NCBI GenBank assembly: GCA_904420015.1
Contig: CAJFTS010000044.1
Location: forward strand, 49,382 to 113,381
Length of the DNA: 64,000 bases
Reading direction: 5' to 3'
Source of the DNA: an uncultured Clostridia bacterium
Lineage (GTDB): Bacteria > Bacillota > Clostridia > Oscillospirales > Acutalibacteraceae
Below are positions 59,310 through 64,000 of this stretch, in pieces. Every line of letters starts with the position of its first letter. Position 1 is the stretch's first letter. Below the pieces are notes generated by a model. It did no database searches and was not told the DNA's origin. It worked only from the letters and a program-made list of their open reading frames with translations. A program made the translations under genes and the position numbers.

Positions 59310-59891
59310 TCATTTCGATAATTTGGTAACGCATACCCGTTTTGACGAAATATCCAAAGCGGTGGTGACCGCCTGTGTCACCCGCTGCTGAACCACGGCG
59401 TCGTCTCCTCCGTCGCATACGATGATGACCCCTTTGACGGTGGGCTCCTTTTGGGTGCGGACCAGCGCCTCCTTGCCCTGCGAGCCGTCGACGATGGTGA
59501 CCGACTTCTCGGTGTCGTCTTTTTCAGTGACGCGCTTGGTGTCGTCGCCGGAGATGTCCTGGGATTTGTCGGTATTCTTGCGCTCCTCACTCTCATACAC
59601 ATACTCCACGCCGTTTTCCAAGGTAACCATGATCTGGGTCTCCCCAACGCCTTGGATGCTGCACACCACGTTCATCAGACGGCTTTCCAGCTCCTTGGTA
59701 TACGCCTCCACGGAGAAGGTCTGGCCGGTTTGGGTCTCCTCCTGCGCGGTGGAGGATGGGATCAGGCTGGACAGAAAAATCAATAGGATGGCGACGGCTC
59801 CGACAATCAGCAAAAGCTTTCGCCCTTTGTCTCCTTTGAGGTAATCGGTAAGCTTCGCCAGCGAAAAAGATGCGCTGCCCGTTTTGTTCAT
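59310..59891 (-). CDS. spoIIIAG: Stage III sporulation protein AG
   Basis: A 193-residue membrane-anchored ring protein of the channel: one N-terminal helix (LLLIVGAVAILLIFLSSL), then a beta-rich domain (GETQIMVTLENGVEYVYE...KGVIIVCDGGDDAVVQQRVTQAVTTALDIS). Ribosome site GAGGTGAA. Confidence 0.92.
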   Translation of the reverse strand: MNKTGSASFSLAKLTDYLKGDKGRKLLLIVGAVAILLIFLSSLIPSSTAQEETQTGQTFSVEAYTKELESRLMNVVCSIQGVGETQIMVTLENGVEYVYESEERKNTDKSQDISGDDTKRVTEKDDTEKSVTIVDGSQGKEALVRTQKEPTVKGVIIVCDGGDDAVVQQRVTQAVTTALDISSKRVCVTKLSK

Positions 59892-59904
59892 GGCTGTTCA
59901 CCTC

Positions 59905-60393
59905 CTATTCCCCGGCCACCGTTACCACGGGACTCAGGCCGAGAGTACTTTGCAGGGCCGTGTCTACGGCCTCCTTTTTGGAAGCGTCCTTTTCGTTTAG
60001 CAAAACCGTAACCTGTTTCATGGATATGCCGCCATCCTCGGCAATATCCATATCTACGGTGATTTTTTTCGGACGAACCTCAGCCTCGTCCAGGCTTTCC
60101 TGCACCAGGGCGGCAATCCGCTTTTCAATCTGGGTTTTCACCTGCGCATTGACCTGGTCGGCCAGGGAGGCGCTGCTCTGGGCCACCTCCTGCTGGAAAG
60201 CGGAAACATCCAGCTCCAGGTCCAGCCCCCCTATGGAGAGGAAGGGGGAAATCAGGCAGCACAAAAAGAATACCCCCAGCACCACCTGAAAAATTTTCTC
60301 CATTTTTCCCGACGGAATGAGCATCTTTGCCAGCGCCGCCACCACTGCGCCGGCGCATAGGGTAACGGCCCAGCCCTTGAGCATCTCGATCAT
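59905..60393 (-). CDS. spoIIIAF: Stage III sporulation protein AF
   Basis: A 162-residue protein with two membrane helices followed by a ring-building domain. The start ATG 60393 overlaps the spoIIIAE stop (ATGA) behind GGGAGGA. The C-terminal part (ITVDMDIAEDGGISMKQVTVLLNE) is typical. Confidence 0.9.
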   Translation of the reverse strand: MIEMLKGWAVTLCAGAVVAALAKMLIPSGKMEKIFQVVLGVFFLCCLISPFLSIGGLDLELDVSAFQQEVAQSSASLADQVNAQVKTQIEKRIAALVQESLDEAEVRPKKITVDMDIAEDGGISMKQVTVLLNEKDASKKEAVDTALQSTLGLSPVVTVAGE

Positions 60394-61532
60394 ACGCTTC
60401 CTCCCAGCATCATCATGATGGCGGTGGAGACGATGATGACCAGCGCACAGCAGATCATCACGGAGGTAAGAAGGGAGAGGACCTTGGCCGCCGCGCGGAC
60501 AACGGCGGTGAGCTGCCCTAAGCCGAACACATCTCCAATGGCCGCCGTCAGGTTTAAGGCCAGCTGCCACACCACCGTTTCCAGCAGGGCGGGCAGAAAA
60601 ATCAGGATAACCGCGAAGATACCGAAGGCCCCCACAGTGGATTTGAGCAGCTTTAAGCAGCTGTAGACCGAACCGAGCGCGTCTCCCACCGCGCCGCCCA
60701 CCACCGGAATAAAGCTGCCCGCCATAAATTTGGCTGTCTTTAAGGTCACGGTATCCGCAGAGCTGCCTACCACTCCCTGCACCGTCATCAGCCCGACAAA
60801 CACCGTCATTAGGATCCCCAGCACCCAGGAGGCGGTTTTATGCAGCAGATTGGCAAGGGAGCTGAGGTTGAGATCGGGCGCCAGGGAAGCGACCATGGAA
60901 AAAGCCAAAAAGATGGTCATAAGAGGGACGAGGAGGGTGGAGGCGCCCCAATTGAGAAGCTCCGCCAGCCCCAAAAGCAGAACCTGGTAGGCACCCGCAC
61001 TCACCGCCTGGCCGGAAGTCATCAGGATGCCGGAAAACACGGGAATAAAGGAGAGCATAAAGGTGGCCCCCGACTGGATGGCGGCCCCCGCCCGTCCAAT
61101 GACCCCCACAAGCGGCACCAATACTACGGTAGAGATGGCAAGGGTGGATACCACGCTGAATACGCCGGTGAGGGGGCGTTCCCCCATGGTGGATTTAAAC
61201 CCGCCCAGCAGCGCGCAGAGCAGGATAACCCCGATGATGGCGGCCCCCGCTCTCAGCGGCGCGCCGGCGCTGTCCAGAAGGGTTTGCAGGCCGGTATCGA
61301 GGATGCTTTCCGGAGTGATGCCGATGAGAGAATCGGCGTCGATGTCGGACAGGCCCAGACGGTCAAGCAGCTCTCTCGTCTCTTCCGGAAGGTTTTGGGT
61401 AAGGTCACGGGCGCCGCTTTCCTCCAGCAGCGCTTCATAATCGGCGCTTAAATCATCCGGTTCGCTTTGGGCGGCCGCCGGCAGGGTAAGAAGAAACCCC
61501 AGCAGCAGGATGAGAAAGATCCGTCGAAACAA
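60390..61532 (-). CDS. spoIIIAE: Stage III sporulation protein AE
   Basis: A 380-residue polytopic protein, the probable export gate-like component: signal (LILLLGFLLTLPAAAQSE), a helical extracytoplasmic region, then about seven helices (for example GSFIPVVGGAVGDALGSVYSCLKLLKSTVGAFG). TTG 61532 has an ideal GGGAGGGGG seven bases upstream and is chosen; a GTG at 61559 would add nine residues. Confidence 0.9.
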   Translation of the reverse strand: MFRRIFLILLLGFLLTLPAAAQSEPDDLSADYEALLEESGARDLTQNLPEETRELLDRLGLSDIDADSLIGITPESILDTGLQTLLDSAGAPLRAGAAIIGVILLCALLGGFKSTMGERPLTGVFSVVSTLAISTVVLVPLVGVIGRAGAAIQSGATFMLSFIPVFSGILMTSGQAVSAGAYQVLLLGLAELLNWGASTLLVPLMTIFLAFSMVASLAPDLNLSSLANLLHKTASWVLGILMTVFVGLMTVQGVVGSSADTVTLKTAKFMAGSFIPVVGGAVGDALGSVYSCLKLLKSTVGAFGIFAVILIFLPALLETVVWQLALNLTAAIGDVFGLGQLTAVVRAAAKVLSLLTSVMICCALVIIVSTAIMMMLGGSV

Positions 61533-61580
61533 ATCCGCACCCCCTCCCTTCTCTTTCACGTCCCGAATTCCGGCCCCTCT

Positions 61581-61967
61581 TTACCCGATCAGGGAGATCG
61601 CAACCTCGATCACCTTTTCAAACAGCGGCAGTGACAAAATGAGGATCCCCGCTTTGCCGGCAATCTCGATCTTAGAGGCCAAGGCGCTTTCCCCCGCATC
61701 CCGGCAGGAGTCGCAGGAAAGCTGGGTAATATAACAGATTCCAAGAGACTTGATGAGGATCAGGCCGTATTCGGCCGGCATCCCCGAAAGGTTCACCAGG
61801 TCCCCCAGTTGGGTAAGCGCCGGCTTCACCTGAAAGAGGATCATCAGCAGGATGACCGCGCCGGCGCACAAGCTGATGGCGATGGAATATTCCGGGTTAT
61901 ACTTCCGGATGAGAACCGAGATCACCGCCGCGACCATGCCCACCCCTGCGATGGCGATGACGTTCAT
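61581..61967 (-). CDS. spoIIIAD: Stage III sporulation protein AD
   Basis: A 128-residue, four-helix membrane protein (VISVLIRKYNPEYSIAISLCAGAVILLMIL, then CYITQLSCDSCRDAGESALASKIEIAGKAGILILSLPLF). Overlaps spoIIIAC by 4 bp. Confidence 0.93.
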   Translation of the reverse strand: MNVIAIAGVGMVAAVISVLIRKYNPEYSIAISLCAGAVILLMILFQVKPALTQLGDLVNLSGMPAEYGLILIKSLGICYITQLSCDSCRDAGESALASKIEIAGKAGILILSLPLFEKVIEVAISLIG

Positions 61968-62158
61968 AGCCCGAACACCGACTTTACCATGCGGAACAGG
62001 TCGCTGATCTCCTGAATAATCATGGTCAGCACCACGATAAGCCCGGCGAGGGTAGTGAGCATGGCCTGCTCCTCCCTTCCGGAACGGATGAGCACCTGGT
62101 TGAGCACCGCGACGATGATACCGATGGCGGCGATTTTAAAGATCAAGTCGATGTCCAT
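61964..62158 (-). CDS. spoIIIAC: Stage III sporulation protein AC
   Basis: A 64-residue two-helix membrane protein (DLIFKIAAIGIIVAVLNQVLIRSGREEQAMLTTLAGLIVVLTMI) with the SpoIIIAC pattern and ATGA coupling to spoIIIAD. Ribosome site GGAGG. Confidence 0.93.
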   Translation of the reverse strand: MDIDLIFKIAAIGIIVAVLNQVLIRSGREEQAMLTTLAGLIVVLTMIIQEISDLFRMVKSVFGL

Positions 62159-62196
62159 TTTTATCCTCCGTCGTCTTTGGATCCGTCCGGCTCCGC

Positions 62197-62706
62197 TTAC
62201 AGCAGAATAATGGAGATGCCGATGCCGGACAGCAGTCCCAATTTCAAATAGAGCTTGCCGTGCTTGTCCTTGTCCTCCCGGGCTGCTTGCAGCGATTGCT
62301 CAAAGAGCTTGCGGTGGAGGGTGCAGTTGGCAAGCTGCCCCTCCACGTCGGTGGTTCCCACTCCGCAGCCGAAGGACAGCAGCAGCTTTGCATCCCGCTC
62401 GCTCAAATCCATTCCCTTCGCCTTCTCCCGCACCGCTTGGGCCCAGGCAACCGGAAACTCGGTTCCCTCCCGGCACAGCCGCTCGCATTCCTTCAAAAAG
62501 GGCAGGCACCTGTATTCCTCCCGGTTGGCCGCATCCGCCAAAATCCTGGCGATGGGGGCGGCCCGGTATTCCATTTCACCGGCCAGCATTTGCAGAAAGG
62601 ATAGGATGGCCTCCAGATACCGTACCCGGGCGGTATACTGCATGGACTTCATCATCCCCATTCCGCCGCAGACCAGTACGATCAGCAGCAAACCCGCGTA
62701 TTTCAT
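62197..62706 (-). CDS. spoIIIAB: Stage III sporulation protein AB
   Basis: A 169-residue protein with N- and C-terminal membrane helices and a helical, GspF-like body (LAGEMEYRAAPIARILADAA, then DAKLLLSFGCGVGTTDVEGQLANCTLHRKLFEQSLQAA). Start ATG 62706 follows GGAGG. Its first 131 bases are also read in another frame by spoIIIAA. Confidence 0.92.
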   Translation of the reverse strand: MKYAGLLLIVLVCGGMGMMKSMQYTARVRYLEAILSFLQMLAGEMEYRAAPIARILADAANREEYRCLPFLKECERLCREGTEFPVAWAQAVREKAKGMDLSERDAKLLLSFGCGVGTTDVEGQLANCTLHRKLFEQSLQAAREDKDKHGKLYLKLGLLSGIGISIILL

Positions 62707-63658
62707 CTTCGTCCTCCACCCTGTAGATGTGTTCAATCTGTCCGGGCCGGTCCCGCCCCGCCATCATGGCTATGTTTTGAAAGGCGCCGGTCTCCAGCAG
62801 CCGGAGGGCCTGGGTACGCTTTGCGAGCTCGCCGATGGTCCCTAGATGGATGGAGGTGACAAAACGCACGCCGGAATGAATCCCCGCCTCAACCGCCTGG
62901 ATTTCCCCATCCTCGCCGATCTCGTCGCACAAAATGACGTCCGGTGACAGGCAGCGAAGGGCCTGTAGGATCCCTTGGGCTTTGGGATATCCATCCAGGC
63001 AATCGCAGCAGGGGCCCAGGCTGTTTTGCGGCTGCCCCTGGTAAACCCCGGCAATTTCTCCCCGCTCGTCCACCACGCAGACCTTAAGGATCCGTCCGGC
63101 GGCACCGGAGGAAAGCTGGCGGGCAAGATCCCGCAGCAGGGTCGTCTTTCCGCAGGCGGGCGGCCCCGCCACCAGAACGCCGCCTCCCTTGGCGAATTCC
63201 CGGGAATGAATCAGCCGGTCGGCGGCGCCGAAATGCTGCCGGGCGATACGCAGATTGATGGAGGAAATATCCTTGATGTTGCGAATGGCCCCGTCTTGCA
63301 GTACCGCCGTTCCGCAGAAGCCCGCCCGGTGGCCGCCGCGGATGGTGACAAAGCCGTTGTTGATCTCATGCTGAAAGCTATGTACCGAGTATTCGCACAG
63401 GCAGGCGAAGGCCTGCTCCATCTGCGCAAAGGTCACGGTTGCAAGGCCCTCCCGATAGCAGCGGGTGGTACGGCCGTCTTTATCGAGAAACAGCTCGCCC
63501 CTGGCGGTGCTCAGCATCACCGGGCCGCCGGCTCTGAGCCGGATTTCCTGCACCGTCTCCTTTACCGGCGCCGGAAGCCGGCCGAGCAGCCCGCTTAACC
63601 GGCAGCCCAGCTGTGCGGCCGCTTCGTCAAACCGCTGTACAAAGCGATTCTGTTCCAA
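62576..63658 (-). CDS. spoIIIAA: Stage III sporulation protein AA (ATPase)
   Basis: A 360-residue secretion-type ATPase that energises the channel: Walker A GPPACGKTTLL, Walker B PDVILCDEIGED, conserved HSFQHEINNGFVTIRGGHRAGFCGTAV. Start is TTG 63658 after AAGGGGAG. The frame runs 131 bp into spoIIIAB, about 44 residues past the usual end (GQIEHIYRV), an unusually long overlap. First gene of the operon; its sigma-E promoter should lie in the 5' gap, but I could not pick it out. Confidence 0.9.
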   Translation of the reverse strand: MEQNRFVQRFDEAAAQLGCRLSGLLGRLPAPVKETVQEIRLRAGGPVMLSTARGELFLDKDGRTTRCYREGLATVTFAQMEQAFACLCEYSVHSFQHEINNGFVTIRGGHRAGFCGTAVLQDGAIRNIKDISSINLRIARQHFGAADRLIHSREFAKGGGVLVAGPPACGKTTLLRDLARQLSSGAAGRILKVCVVDERGEIAGVYQGQPQNSLGPCCDCLDGYPKAQGILQALRCLSPDVILCDEIGEDGEIQAVEAGIHSGVRFVTSIHLGTIGELAKRTQALRLLETGAFQNIAMMAGRDRPGQIEHIYRVEDEDEIRGFAADRTGLRRNGDDEVHAVYRPGTVSGGHPILSANAGR

Positions 63659-64000
63659 TTCGCAGCTCCCCTTTCCACCGTCCTGTCAGCCGGATTCCCT
63701 TTCGGCTTATGGTAAAGGATATGGGGCCTGTCCGTCATTTAGAACCAATTGCAGACGGTTTTGTTGCCTTTCATGGGTAAGAAAGGGGGCTTCCTTCCGC
63801 GTTTCTTTTAATTTCACAGGAATAAAACCGCATTTATTCTATTATATTTCCTCTTTTGTTGAATTTTCTGTTGAATTTGTTAATAACTATATGGACAAAT
63901 AAAAATCCCCCGTGGAATCCGGGGGTATTTCATATGCGGGCAAAGCCCTATGATCCTCGCAGACACGTCAAACGTGTCATACGGTCTGCCAACCGCGCAA
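63659..64000. other. Upstream region of the spoIIIA operon
   Basis: 342 bp without a gene. It contains a terminator hairpin CCCCCG-TGGAAT-CCGGGGG (63905-63926) and, at the right edge, a CACGT/ACGTG hairpin. AT-rich sequence at 63835-63900 is the likely regulatory region; no box is certain. Confidence 0.5.

Overview
The window comes from a GC-rich, endospore-forming member of the Clostridia, most likely an Oscillospirales/Ruminococcaceae-type gut anaerobe. The evidence is the complete spoIIIAA-AH operon, the clostridial order asp23-nusB-tsaD-like-xseAB-ispA-dxs-tlyA-nadK-argR-recN, clean sigma-A promoters, and many proteins of Firmicutes type (DegV, AzlCD, PlsY, BceRSAB, cyclophilin-like lipoproteins). 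I cannot name a species.

Layout. 1-5.5 kb: end of a MATE exporter, an unknown membrane protein, a plsY/glycolipid glycosyltransferase pair and azlCD. 5.76-22.3 kb: a haem-acquisition locus, all on the minus strand. A 279-residue DNA-binding protein is followed by a 1402-residue NEAT surface protein, an Shp-type haem-binding membrane protein, an IsdE/SiaA-type haem lipoprotein, its permease and ATPase, a DtxR-family repressor, a 46-residue membrane microprotein, two CydDC-like ABC half-exporters, a YgbA (NO-linked) protein and an ECF transporter (S, T, A). From memory this closely parallels the Streptococcus pyogenes order shr-shp-siaABC-siaDE-siaFGH. Three palindromes of the form GTTAG-N6-CTAAC lie only in front of the regulator and the NEAT gene.

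22.3-26.4 kb: a small conserved protein, DegV, a patatin-like lipase, a DUF6125 protein and decayed sequence. 26.7-38.3 kb: a redox/hydrolase island on the minus strand (iron alcohol dehydrogenase, alpha/beta hydrolase, flavodoxin pseudogene, cyclophilin-like lipoproteins, ferredoxin-type aldo/keto reductase, LysE, DUF3737, SDR, adenylate-forming ligase, Ntn amidase) with a divergent LysR gene. Two promoters in it have the same architecture and share an 18-bp motif, which suggests one regulon. Three of its genes are broken.

38.3-46.8 kb: a serine-recombinase fragment, then a cell-envelope stress unit in which a BceRS two-component system and a BceAB transporter are followed by a lipoprotein, two small membrane proteins and a monofunctional peptidoglycan glycosyltransferase. 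A tyrosine-recombinase fragment sits against the 3' end of tRNA-Pro(GGG). 46.9-57.4 kb: housekeeping genes from recN back to asp23, read on the minus strand. 57.8-63.7 kb: vanZ (plus strand) converging on the spoIIIA operon, which builds the forespore-mother cell channel.

The main novelty is the haem locus: a streptococcal-style system in a sporulating clostridium, with extra parts (YgbA, microprotein, DtxR repressor, and a second regulator with an unfamiliar Cys/His/Met-rich C-terminal domain) and a candidate operator.
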